NCBI GenBank assembly: GCA_019637095.1
Contig: JAHBWG010000004.1
Span: 62,001-126,000 of the forward strand
Source: Sandaracinaceae bacterium
GTDB taxonomy: Bacteria; Myxococcota_A; Polyangia; Polyangiales; Sandaracinaceae
Length of the DNA: 64,000 nt
Direction of reading: 5' to 3'
Shown: positions 53,142 to 61,405 of the stretch, piece by piece
Layout: each line of letters opens with the position of its first letter
How positions within the stretch are numbered: the stretch's first letter is position 1
Program-made: the position numbers and the translations under genes
The notes under the pieces: model-generated
What the model was told of the DNA's origin: nothing
The model's input: the letters and a program-made list of their open reading frames with translations, nothing else
Databases searched by the model: none

Positions 53142-55280
53142 ATGTATCGTCATGTCCTGGCCCTCGTGCTGGCGGCCTGCGCCGAGCCGGCCGCGACGGC
53201 TCCCGCTTCCCCCTCCGCCGACCGAGGCGAGGGGGAGCCCGTCGAGGCGACGCGGGCGGTGGGGCGCGCCGAGCTCGTCGTCGCGGCCGACCGGCGGACG
53301 CTCGATGCCTCGCTCGTCGAGGCCGCTCGCGGTCCGGACCCGTCCTCGAGGCGCGAGGCCGTCCTGGCGGTGGCGCGGCTCCACGACCCTTCGCCGACGG
53401 CTTCGGCGATCCTGCTCGCGGGGCTGCGCGACCCGGATCCGTCGGTCCGGGACGCCGCCGCCCTCGGGCTCGGCGCCCCCGGGACCTCCGCGCCGAGCGG
53501 CGCCGACGCGGCCCTCGCCGGGGCGATCGCGGCCGAGACGGAGCCGAGCGTCCGCGGGCGGATGGTCCGCGACCTCGGCCGGCTCGCCACCGACCGCGCG
53601 CTCGGCGCGATCGGAGAGCTCCTGCGCGACCCGCAGCCCGCCGTCCGAGAGGGGGCCTGCCTCGCGGTCGCGGAGCGCGGGCTCGCGCGGCGCCCCGTTT
53701 CACGTGAAATCCGGGCGCGCGCGGCGGGCCTGCTCGGCACCGAGCAGCCGGAGCCGGTGCGCTTCGCCTGCGCCTACGCGCTCGCGCGCGTGCCCCCGCT
53801 CGGCGCCGCCCCCGACGAGCTCCGCTCCGAGGCGGTCGCCCTGGCCGGCGCGGTCGGCGACGCGAGCTCGCGGGTCCGCGCCCACGCCTACCGCGCCCTC
53901 GCCCGCACGCCAGGGGTGGACCCCGCCGTCCTCGCGCACGGCGCTCGCGACGACGACTGGCAGGTCCGGGTGCAGGCGCTGCGGGCGCTCGGCGGGGTGG
54001 CGGCCGGCAGCGACGCGGGGACCCGGGTGCTCGCCCGCGCGCTCCGAGGCGTGCGCGAGGACCTGATCGACCAGGGCGCGGTGCGCTCCGGCGGCCCGCT
54101 CCACGCGTGGCTCGCTGGGGTCGAGGCGGCGGGGCCCGTCGCGAGGGCCGGCGCCATCCTCGACGTCGCCGTCGAGGCGCACACGACCCTCGGGCGCGCG
54201 GCGGCCAGCCGCGACCAAGCGCTCGCGCACTGCGCCGCGGCGGAGCTGGTCGACCGCGCGAGGGGTTGGCCGTCGCGCGTCGCCTCGTGCGGCGGTGCGC
54301 ACGTCGAGCCCTGGGAGCGCGCGGTCCTCGAGGCCGCGATCCTGGGCGCGCTCGAGGGCGCCGAGCCGCAGCGGTTGGCCCGGCTGCGACGCTTGCGCGA
54401 GGCGGGAGGCCCGGTCGTCCATCAGGCGGTCGTCACGGCGGCCGCGCAGCTGGTGCACTCCGAGGCCAACGACCTCGTCCTCGACGCTCTCGCGGTCGAC
54501 GACGCCGGCGTGCGCGCGGCGGCGCTCGAGGCGCTCTCGGTGGTCGCCGCCCGCCGGCCGACCGAGACGAGCGTCCCGCCTCCGCTGCCCGCCGCGCGCA
54601 CCCGGGACACCCTGCGCGCGGTCCGCGCCGCGACGCCCGACGACGAGCTCGAGACGCTCGGGAGCTGGCTCGGTGCCGTCGAGGCGTGTGACGCCCGGGA
54701 GCTCGTGCCCCTCGTCGACGCGCTCGCCGGTCACCCCAACCGCGGCGTCCGCGACCGCGCCGGGACCGTGCTCCGCAGTTGGTCGCGTGGCGTGCCGACC
54801 GGGCGCCCGCCGGTCGAGGGCGCGTTGGAGGTGAGCGCGGTCCCCGACGCGTCCGCCCGTCCGCGCGTCCGGCTCGAGACCACCCGCGGCCCGGTCGTCA
54901 TGGAGCTCCGGCCCGACGTCGCGCCGACCACCGTCGCGCGGTTCTTGGGCCTCGTCGCCGAAGGCTTCTTCGACGGTCGCGTCTTTCATCGCGTCGTGCC
55001 CGCCTTCGTCGTGCAGGGGGGCGACCCCCGCGGCGACGGCTACGGCGGGCCGGGCTGGTCGCAGCGCTGCGAGGACAACCGCCTCCCGTACGAGCGCGGC
55101 ACCGTCGGGATGGCGCTCGCCGGCCGAGACACCGGCGGCTCCCAGTTCTTCGTCACCCACGGCGCCCAGCCGCACCTCGAGGGGCGGTACACCGCCTTCG
55201 GCTTCGTGACCGAGGGCATGGAGGCGATCGACGCCATCCAGCGCGGCGATCGGATCCTCGCCGCCGCTGTATCACCGTAG
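53142..55280 (+). CDS. HEAT-repeat lipoprotein with C-terminal cyclophilin domain
   Basis: A 712-residue protein: a short signal ending LVLAAC gives a lipobox-like Cys13. Residues about 50-560 are HEAT/PBS-lyase-type repeats (REAVLAVARLHDPSPTASAIL, DPDPSVRDAAALGLG). Residues about 575-712 form a cyclophilin peptidyl-prolyl isomerase: VRLETTRGPVVMEL, FFDGRVFHRVVPAFVVQGGDP, GTVGMALAGRDTGGSQFFVTH. It likely assists folding in the periplasm with the repeats binding a partner. A parS site (53697) lies inside the coding sequence. uppS follows about 100 bp downstream. Confidence 0.82.
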   Translation: MYRHVLALVLAACAEPAATAPASPSADRGEGEPVEATRAVGRAELVVAADRRTLDASLVEAARGPDPSSRREAVLAVARLHDPSPTASAILLAGLRDPDPSVRDAAALGLGAPGTSAPSGADAALAGAIAAETEPSVRGRMVRDLGRLATDRALGAIGELLRDPQPAVREGACLAVAERGLARRPVSREIRARAAGLLGTEQPEPVRFACAYALARVPPLGAAPDELRSEAVALAGAVGDASSRVRAHAYRALARTPGVDPAVLAHGARDDDWQVRVQALRALGGVAAGSDAGTRVLARALRGVREDLIDQGAVRSGGPLHAWLAGVEAAGPVARAGAILDVAVEAHTTLGRAAASRDQALAHCAAAELVDRARGWPSRVASCGGAHVEPWERAVLEAAILGALEGAEPQRLARLRRLREAGGPVVHQAVVTAAAQLVHSEANDLVLDALAVDDAGVRAAALEALSVVAARRPTETSVPPPLPAARTRDTLRAVRAATPDDELETLGSWLGAVEACDARELVPLVDALAGHPNRGVRDRAGTVLRSWSRGVPTGRPPVEGALEVSAVPDASARPRVRLETTRGPVVMELRPDVAPTTVARFLGLVAEGFFDGRVFHRVVPAFVVQGGDPRGDGYGGPGWSQRCEDNRLPYERGTVGMALAGRDTGGSQFFVTHGAQPHLEGRYTAFGFVTEGMEAIDAIQRGDRILAAAVSP
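53697..53710. other. parS-like site 3, within a coding sequence
   Basis: GTTTCACGTGAAAT differs from the core by one base and is read as VSRE in the host gene. It is 597 bp from site 2. Confidence 0.65.
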
Positions 55281-55382
55281 ATAACGCGACTCGCCATCGC
55301 CCGATGCCCGGTCGGAGCCCCTGGGGGACCGTTCGCGCGGTCGATCTCGACCGGGCGAGCGGTGCATGGTACCCGATGCACC

Positions 55383-56162
55383 GTGAGCTTAGTGGATCTC
55401 CGCGCCCTCCCCCGCCACGTCGCCATCATCATGGACGGCAACGGCCGCTGGGCGCAGCGCCAGGGGTTCCTGCGCACCCTCGGTCACCGCGAGGGCAGCG
55501 AGAGCGTCCGCCGGATCGTCCGTGCGTCCCGCCGCCTCGGCCTCGACGCGCTGACGCTGTACGCGTTCAGCGAGCAGAACTGGGAGCGCCCGCAGCTCGA
55601 GGTCGACGCCCTCATGCACCTGCTCGAGGACTTCCTCGTGTCCGAGCGCGACGAGCTGATCGAGCGCGGCATCCGCCTGCGCACGATCGGACGTCGCCAT
55701 CGGCTCCCCGCCCGGGTGCGCGGGGTGCTCGAGGGCGTCATGCAGGACACCGAGCACCTCGACCGGATGACGCTGACCCTGGCGCTGTCGTACGGCGGCC
55801 AGGAGGAGATCGCCGACGCGGCCCGCGAGATCGCGCGTCAGGCGGCCGCGGGCGCGCTCGACCCGGAGCGCGTGGACGTCCGCTCGTTCGGCAACGTCCT
55901 GCCGAGCATGGAGGTCGGCCCGGTCGACCTGCTCGTGCGCACGAGCGGCGAGCTCCGCATCAGCAACTTCCTGCTCTGGGCCACCGCCTACGCCGAGCTG
56001 CACTTCACCGAGCGGCTCTGGCCGGAGTTCACCGAGGCCGACCTCTACGACGCGATCGCCGCTTATCAAATGCGTGATCGCCGCTTCGGTCGTATAGCAT
56101 CCGCCGCCACCGGCGAGCGGCCCCCTGCCGCCGCGCCGGTCGCGAGCGGCGTGCATGTCTGA
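55383..56162 (+). CDS. uppS: Undecaprenyl diphosphate synthase
   Basis: A 259-residue cis-prenyltransferase making the C55 carrier precursor for peptidoglycan and polysaccharides. HVAIIMDGNGRWAQRQG is the catalytic motif with its Asp; TLYAFSEQNWERP and VDLLVRTSGELRISNFLLWATAYAELHF are family motifs. GTG at 55383 was chosen for family length; GTG at 55362 or 55392 is possible. The C-terminal about 25 residues (ATGERPPAAAPVASG) look disordered and extend beyond the fold. Its end overlaps cdsA by 8 bp. Confidence 0.94.
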   Translation: MSLVDLRALPRHVAIIMDGNGRWAQRQGFLRTLGHREGSESVRRIVRASRRLGLDALTLYAFSEQNWERPQLEVDALMHLLEDFLVSERDELIERGIRLRTIGRRHRLPARVRGVLEGVMQDTEHLDRMTLTLALSYGGQEEIADAAREIARQAAAGALDPERVDVRSFGNVLPSMEVGPVDLLVRTSGELRISNFLLWATAYAELHFTERLWPEFTEADLYDAIAAYQMRDRRFGRIASAATGERPPAAAPVASGVHV

Positions 56163-57060
56163 GTCCAGCGAGCCCACCCCGAAGAAGACCGAGCCGAGCG
56201 AGGGGCAGAAGCCGGGGATGAGCAACCTGGCGTTGCGCCTGCTCACCGCGGCGGTCGGCATCCCGATCATCCTCTGGATGCTCTTCTACGCTCCGGCCTA
56301 CGTCTTCTCGGGGTTCGGCGTCTTCGCCGCGGGCGTGGCCGCGACCGAGCTCGCCGCGATGACGCTGGACTCGGAGCGCCTGCTCTCGACCTGGATGGTG
56401 CTCGCGACCGCCGCGGTCACCGCGGTGCTCACCTTCGTCCCGTCGGGCGAGGCGCTGACCGCGCTGCTCCTCGGCCTCTTCGTCGCGGGCCCGCTCCTCG
56501 TGCTCTTCCGGCCGGACCCGCTCGAGCGCGCCGCGCTCCGGATGGGCTGGCTGATCGGCGGCCCCATCTACGTCGGCGGCGCGATCGCCGCGATCGCGAA
56601 GCTGCATCACATCACCGAGGGCGGCGGGACGTGGGTCGTGCTCGCGATGGCGCTCGCGTGGGGCTCGGACACGGGCGGCTACTTCGCGGGTCGCGCGTTC
56701 GGCAAGCACAAGCTCTACGAGAAGATCTCCCCGAAGAAGACGATCGAAGGTGCCATCGGCGGGCTGGCGGCGGTGGTCGCGATGGCCCTCGTAGTCCACT
56801 TCGTGTGGCTGCCCGCGCTCGGGCCGCTCCACGCGATCGTCCTCGCGCTGGTCGCCGGTGCGACCGGACAGGCGGGCGACCTCTGCGTCTCCGTGATCAA
56901 GCGCAGCACGGGCGTGAAGGACTCCGGGAAGATCATCCCGGGGCACGGCGGCCTCCTCGATCGCATCGACGCGCTGATGTTCACGGCCACGGTGACCCTC
57001 GCGTACACGACGTGGGTGCTCCACCTCGACGCGCGCGTGCCGGAGCTCCCCGCCGTCTGA
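56155..57060 (+). CDS. cdsA: Phosphatidate cytidylyltransferase
   Basis: A 301-residue integral membrane enzyme producing CDP-diacylglycerol. About eight hydrophobic helices are visible. The CDS signature near the C-terminus is SVIKRSTGVKDSGKIIPGHGGLLDRIDAL, with catalytic Asp-rich motifs. AWGSDTGGYFAGRAFGKHKL is also conserved. The uppS-cdsA order is common in bacteria. It feeds phospholipid synthesis. Confidence 0.96.
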   Translation: MSESSEPTPKKTEPSEGQKPGMSNLALRLLTAAVGIPIILWMLFYAPAYVFSGFGVFAAGVAATELAAMTLDSERLLSTWMVLATAAVTAVLTFVPSGEALTALLLGLFVAGPLLVLFRPDPLERAALRMGWLIGGPIYVGGAIAAIAKLHHITEGGGTWVVLAMALAWGSDTGGYFAGRAFGKHKLYEKISPKKTIEGAIGGLAAVVAMALVVHFVWLPALGPLHAIVLALVAGATGQAGDLCVSVIKRSTGVKDSGKIIPGHGGLLDRIDALMFTATVTLAYTTWVLHLDARVPELPAV

Positions 57061-57123
57061 GTCTCTCGGCCAACGGCCATTGCCGCGCGATGCCCTGGCC
57101 TTGATTGCTCGAAGCTGCGGCGT

Positions 57124-57813
57124 TCAGGGAGACGGGACGGCGAGCGCGCGCGAGACGCCGCACGCCTCTCTCGCGCGCCGGCTCGCGGCCGCCGCGGCCT
57201 CGTGGGCGGGCCGCGCCTCGCGTGGGACCGGGACCGCCTCGGCCCGGGCCGCGCGGCGGTCGCCCACGGCCACGCCCTCGTCGTAGCCGGCGGCGGCGCC
57301 CTGCGCCGCGCGCCGCAGCCGCTCCGCGCTCGCGCGCTCGCGCCGCGCGTCGAACGCGGACCGGTCGGACGCCTCGAGGGCGTCGCGCAGCGCGCTCGAC
57401 GCCTCGCGCGCCGCGCGCACCGAGCCGACCGGCGAGGGATCGGCGAGGAGCGCCTCGGCGGCGTCGTCCACCCGGGCGCGGGTGGCGTCGTCGAGCGCGC
57501 CCAGCGCGTCGAGCGCGTCCATCACCGCGCCCGACACGGCCATCCTCGCCTCCGGTTCCACGGTCTCGGGCGCGCGCTGGCGGAGGTCGGCGACGTGCGC
57601 GCCGAGCCGCGCGAGCGCGTCGTCGATCGGGGTCGGCGCGGAGGGCGCCGCCTCGGTCGCGAGGTTCGCCGCGAGCGCGGTCCACGCGCCCCTCGCCTCT
57701 GCGACGGCCGGGGCGCAGCCCGAGGGGCCTCCCGCGCGCGGGGCCGGCGGAGCCCCGCACGCCGCGACCACGACCGCGAGCCAGGCGCGCGTCCGCACGC
57801 CGAGGCCTATCAC
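57124..57813 (-). CDS. Predicted helical lipoprotein
   Basis: A 229-residue protein with a signal-like N-terminus (AWLAVVVAAC lipobox). The mature part is Ala/Arg/Glu-rich and helical, with heptad-like patterning (ARRERASAERLRRAAQGAAAG), suggesting a coiled coil. No family recognised. It is convergent with cdsA and divergent from the DUF4388 gene. Confidence 0.6.
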   Translation of the reverse strand: MIGLGVRTRAWLAVVVAACGAPPAPRAGGPSGCAPAVAEARGAWTALAANLATEAAPSAPTPIDDALARLGAHVADLRQRAPETVEPEARMAVSGAVMDALDALGALDDATRARVDDAAEALLADPSPVGSVRAAREASSALRDALEASDRSAFDARRERASAERLRRAAQGAAAGYDEGVAVGDRRAARAEAVPVPREARPAHEAAAAASRRAREACGVSRALAVPSP

Positions 57814-57875
57814 GCGCGCCGGCGCCCGGCTCGCGCGCTTGAGCCGCGCGGCGCGGCGGGTGATGATGCGCCCCG

Positions 57876-59108
57876 ATGGCGGAGCGACCCCCGACGCTGC
57901 GCGGCGAGCTGAACGACGGCGGCGCGGTCGAGCTCTTGCGTCAGTGCGAGCTCCGTCGTCTCACGGGGCTCCTGCGCTTCTGGGGCTCGGGACCGGACGA
58001 CGGCGTCGATGGTGCCGTCCGCCTCTATGGCGGAGAGATCGCCGTCGAGCAGCCCGAGCGCGACGACGGACAGGATCCGGTGAGCGTGCTGCTCGAGCTC
58101 GAGTCGGGGCGCTACGAGCTCGCGCCGAGCCTGCCTCCGCTCCCCGTGTCGCGCGGCGACGACGTGCAGAAGACGGGCTCGCTCGCGGTGCACGTGCCGG
58201 TCGACCTCATGAGCTATTGCGAGCACGCCGGCTTGACGGGCGTGCTCGAGCTGACGCACGAGGGGCGGCGCGCGGAGGCGTTCTACGACAGCGGCGAGCT
58301 GCTCGCGATCGAGCTCGACGGCCGCGACGCGACGGACCTGCACGAGGTCTTCGCGTGGGAGCAAGGTCGCTTCCGCGTCTCGCTCGACTTCGAGGCGCCC
58401 GCGCGCGTGGCCGCGGAGCCGGAGCCGATCGAGGAGCCGTCCGACGACGGCTGGTCGCCCGCGCCGCCGCAGAAGCGGGAGAGCACGCGGCAGTTCCTGC
58501 GCGTCGTGGAGATGGCGCTCGTCGACGTGCTCGACCGGAGCGAGCGCGCGCGCTCGCCGACGCGGACGAGCCCGCCGCTCCCGCCGCCCCCGCCCAAGCG
58601 CCCGCGGCCGCAGAGCATCCCGCCGCCGCCGCGGCGTCGGGGCACGGCCGACCAGACCGTCCGCCTCGTCTACCTGAGCGCCGACCCCTCGCCGGTGCGG
58701 CGCGAGGAGGCGGGCGAGAGCACGCGGCACGTGCGCACGGACGTGCCGGCCGAGGTGGTCGGCGCACGCGCCGAGCCCGTCGAAGTCGATCACGACGAAA
58801 GGAACCCGATGGCCAAGAAGCGCCGAAACAACCCGTCCGGTAAGCCGCCTGGCCGAGCCGCGGCGTCGGAGCCCCCGACGGCCGAGGCAGCCGAGCCAGG
58901 TGAGCCCGCCCCCGAGCCGGCGGCCGCTTCCGCACGCGCCCCGCGCGCGCCCGCGGCCTCTGGAGGCGCCACCGTCGCGCGCCCCGACGAGCCGCCGCTC
59001 GCGGCGGCCTTGAAGCAGATCGGCGGCGCGAGCGCGTGGGCGCTCTTCGTGTTCGTGCTCGGCCTCGCCATCCTCTACGTGCTCGGGAGCCTCCCTCCCG
59101 TGCACTGA
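57876..59108 (+). CDS. DUF4388 (PATAN-type) protein with C-terminal transmembrane anchor
   Basis: A 410-residue protein. The N-terminal about 190 residues carry two DUF4388-like units (ELLRQCELRRLTGLLRFWG; YCEHAGLTGVLELTHEG), a domain that in myxobacteria and cyanobacteria accompanies signalling proteins. A long Pro/Arg/Glu-rich linker follows. The C-terminus has a helix WALFVFVLGLAILYVLGSL. An in-frame ATG at 58809 has GAAAGGAA just before it, so a 99-residue C-terminal product may be made independently. Confidence 0.72.
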   Translation: MAERPPTLRGELNDGGAVELLRQCELRRLTGLLRFWGSGPDDGVDGAVRLYGGEIAVEQPERDDGQDPVSVLLELESGRYELAPSLPPLPVSRGDDVQKTGSLAVHVPVDLMSYCEHAGLTGVLELTHEGRRAEAFYDSGELLAIELDGRDATDLHEVFAWEQGRFRVSLDFEAPARVAAEPEPIEEPSDDGWSPAPPQKRESTRQFLRVVEMALVDVLDRSERARSPTRTSPPLPPPPPKRPRPQSIPPPPRRRGTADQTVRLVYLSADPSPVRREEAGESTRHVRTDVPAEVVGARAEPVEVDHDERNPMAKKRRNNPSGKPPGRAAASEPPTAEAAEPGEPAPEPAAASARAPRAPAASGGATVARPDEPPLAAALKQIGGASAWALFVFVLGLAILYVLGSLPPVH

Positions 59109-59141
59109 GCCCGCGGGCCGCGCGGCTGCTAGGGTTCGCGC

Positions 59142-60782
59142 GTGGCGGGTCGACGCGCGGTCACGCTCGGGCTGTGGTGGGCGCTCGCGTTCGCCTCGCC
59201 CGTGCGAGCCGACCCACCGGACGAGCCGACCGCACCGCCCGGCGCTGACGCCGACGTCGCGCCCGAGCGGGACGCTGCGCCCGAAGACGCGCCCGACGCG
59301 GCCGCGCCCGAGGACGCTCCGGCCACGAGCGACGCGGATGGTGGCGCGCCCGAGGACGCGGAGCGCGACGACTCGGTCGACGGGGAAGAGGACGACGAGA
59401 CCCCCGCGTACCAGCTCGAGCGCGTCGACGTGCGCGGGAACGGCCGCACCGACACCGGGGTGATCCGCGGGTACGTCCCGTTTCGCCCGGGCGAGCCGCT
59501 CGACCTCGAGGACCCGCGGCTCGACGCGCTGCGCTGGCGCCTGCTCGGCACCGGCTGGTTCGAGGAGGTGCGGCTCGGCATCGAGCGCGGCTCGCGGCGG
59601 GGGCGCGTGGTGCTCGTCGTCCAGGTCGTCGAGCGCAACACGTTCGTCATCCAGAGCATCGCGCTCGGTCTCTCGGAGGGGCTGCTCAACAGCGGCGCCG
59701 TCGACTCGGAGGCGCAGCCGTACTTCGGCATCAGCGTCGCCGAGGTGAACCTCTTCGGCACCGGCGTGAGCCTCGAGGCCACCGCGCTCCTGTCGCTCTT
59801 CCAGCAAGGTGGCCGCCTGCGGCTCGGCCAGGCCAGCTTCCTCGGCGGCGACTGGGGCCTCACCGGCTCGCTCTTCTTCAACAACGGGCGCGAGTTCTTC
59901 GGCAACGACGACGTCCTCGTCGCGCTCGACGATTGCGTGCGCGAGCCGGGCGAGCTGCCCTGCGAGGCGGCGCGCAACGCGGTGCTCGAGTACCGGCGCT
60001 ACGGCGGCACCATCGGCACCGGCGTCGACCTCGCCGACGCGTGGCGCTTCACGCTCGACTGGCACTTCGAAGTCCTCGAGATGGTCGACCGGCCCGCCGC
60101 GGCCAGCCACCGGCGCGGCCTCGAGATCGTGCCCATCGACTTCCACGTCCACGACGGGCTCAGCTACGTCTCCACCCTGGTCCTCGGGGTCTCGCTCGAC
60201 GAGCGCGACAACCCGGGCCTGCCGACGAGCGGGCGGCACGTGTTCGTCGACGCCGACCTCGGCACCCAGCTCATCGGTTCCAGCTACGACTTCGTGCGCG
60301 TGCGCGCGGGCTGGCGCGAGTGGTTCCGGCTGCCGGAGGCGCACCACACGCTGCGCCTCGGCCTCTTCGTCGGCGCCGCGGTGGGTGACGCGCCGTTCTT
60401 CTACCGCTTCTACGTCGCCGACATGAGCGACCTCATCCCTGCGCGCGTCCTCGAGCTCAACCTCGATCGGCGCGCGCCGCCGAACCTGCTCGGCACGGCG
60501 ATCCGGGAGATGCGCGCCCAGGAGCTCGCGGGGCGCGTGGACGTCGAGTACTCGATCTGGCTCTACGAGGGCCGCGACGAGGTGCGCGGGCTCGTGCTGT
60601 ACGGCCTCCTCGGCGCGTACGCGCTGCTCGACCGCGCCGACCTCTCCGTCGCCATCGCGGGCTACGAGGGCGCGGCGCGCGCCCCCATCGACCTGACCTT
60701 CGACGTCGGCCTGCGGCTCGACACGATCGTCGGCGTCTTCCAGCTCGGCTTCTCCACGCTCTTGGGGTTCATCCAGCTGTGA
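59142..60782 (+). CDS. Omp85/BamA-type outer-membrane protein
   Basis: A 546-residue protein: signal peptide (LGLWWALAFASPVRA), an Asp/Ala/Glu-rich linker of about 60 residues (APEDAPDAAAPEDAP), one POTRA-like domain (YQLERVDVRGNGRTDTGVIRGY, WFEEVRLGIERG), and a beta-barrel with alternating strands ending in FSTLLGFIQL. One POTRA rather than five argues for a specialised Omp85-family member (TamA or two-partner-like) rather than BamA. GTG at 59142. Coupled to the next gene by a 4-bp overlap. Confidence 0.83.
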   Translation: MAGRRAVTLGLWWALAFASPVRADPPDEPTAPPGADADVAPERDAAPEDAPDAAAPEDAPATSDADGGAPEDAERDDSVDGEEDDETPAYQLERVDVRGNGRTDTGVIRGYVPFRPGEPLDLEDPRLDALRWRLLGTGWFEEVRLGIERGSRRGRVVLVVQVVERNTFVIQSIALGLSEGLLNSGAVDSEAQPYFGISVAEVNLFGTGVSLEATALLSLFQQGGRLRLGQASFLGGDWGLTGSLFFNNGREFFGNDDVLVALDDCVREPGELPCEAARNAVLEYRRYGGTIGTGVDLADAWRFTLDWHFEVLEMVDRPAAASHRRGLEIVPIDFHVHDGLSYVSTLVLGVSLDERDNPGLPTSGRHVFVDADLGTQLIGSSYDFVRVRAGWREWFRLPEAHHTLRLGLFVGAAVGDAPFFYRFYVADMSDLIPARVLELNLDRRAPPNLLGTAIREMRAQELAGRVDVEYSIWLYEGRDEVRGLVLYGLLGAYALLDRADLSVAIAGYEGAARAPIDLTFDVGLRLDTIVGVFQLGFSTLLGFIQL

Positions 60783-61405
60783 CCCGCGCGCTCGCGCTCG
60801 CGCTCGCGATCGTCGGCGCCGCCTCGAGCGCAGAGGCCCAGGTGCCCGAGCGCCGCTTCGGCGTCGAGTGGCGCGAGGGCGCACCCACCGTCCACGTGTC
60901 CGCCGTCGACCTCGCGGACGACGCGCTGCGCGAGCGGCTGCGCAGCGGCATCTGGGAGCGCCTCGTCGTTCAGCTCTTCGCGTACCGCTCGGACGGTGAG
61001 CCCGTCGCGGTCGCCGTCCGCACGTGTCGCGTGCGCTGGGACGTGTGGCCGCAGGTGTTCGTCGTCCAATACCGCAGCACCGACGAGGACGCCGACGAGA
61101 CGCACGAGACGCTCGACGCCGTCCTCGACCGCTGCCTCGTCGCGCGTCGCGCTCCCGTCGGCCGCGCCGCCGACTACGCGGGGCTGACCGGGCGCTCGAT
61201 CTACTTCGCCGCGCTCATCGAGCTCAACCCGCTCACCCCCACGCAGATCCACCGGCTGCGGCGGTGGCTCGCGCGGCCTGCGGGCGGCGGGCGCGTGGGC
61301 GGCGAGGCGTTCTTCGGCTCGTTCGTGAGCTTGTTCGTGAACCGCCGGATCGGCTCCGCGGAGCGCTCGCTCCGGTTTCGTTCGCAGCGGGTGACCGTCC
61401 CGTGA
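60779..61405 (+). CDS. DUF4390 exported protein
   Basis: A 208-residue protein with a signal peptide (LALALAIVGAASSAEA). FGSFVSLFVNRRIGSAERSLRFRSQ near the C-terminus matches DUF4390. Function is unestablished in the family. Its GTG start is inside the Omp85 stop and its own stop overlaps the following kinase, so all three are one translational unit. A supporting role for the barrel or kinase is an inference from coupling. Confidence 0.8.
   Translation: MTRALALALAIVGAASSAEAQVPERRFGVEWREGAPTVHVSAVDLADDALRERLRSGIWERLVVQLFAYRSDGEPVAVAVRTCRVRWDVWPQVFVVQYRSTDEDADETHETLDAVLDRCLVARRAPVGRAADYAGLTGRSIYFAALIELNPLTPTQIHRLRRWLARPAGGGRVGGEAFFGSFVSLFVNRRIGSAERSLRFRSQRVTVP

Noticed and set aside
58189-58200. 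CACGTG-containing sites as further parS copies
   Set aside because: Several CACGTG hexamers occur by GC content but lack the GTTT/AAAC flanks.
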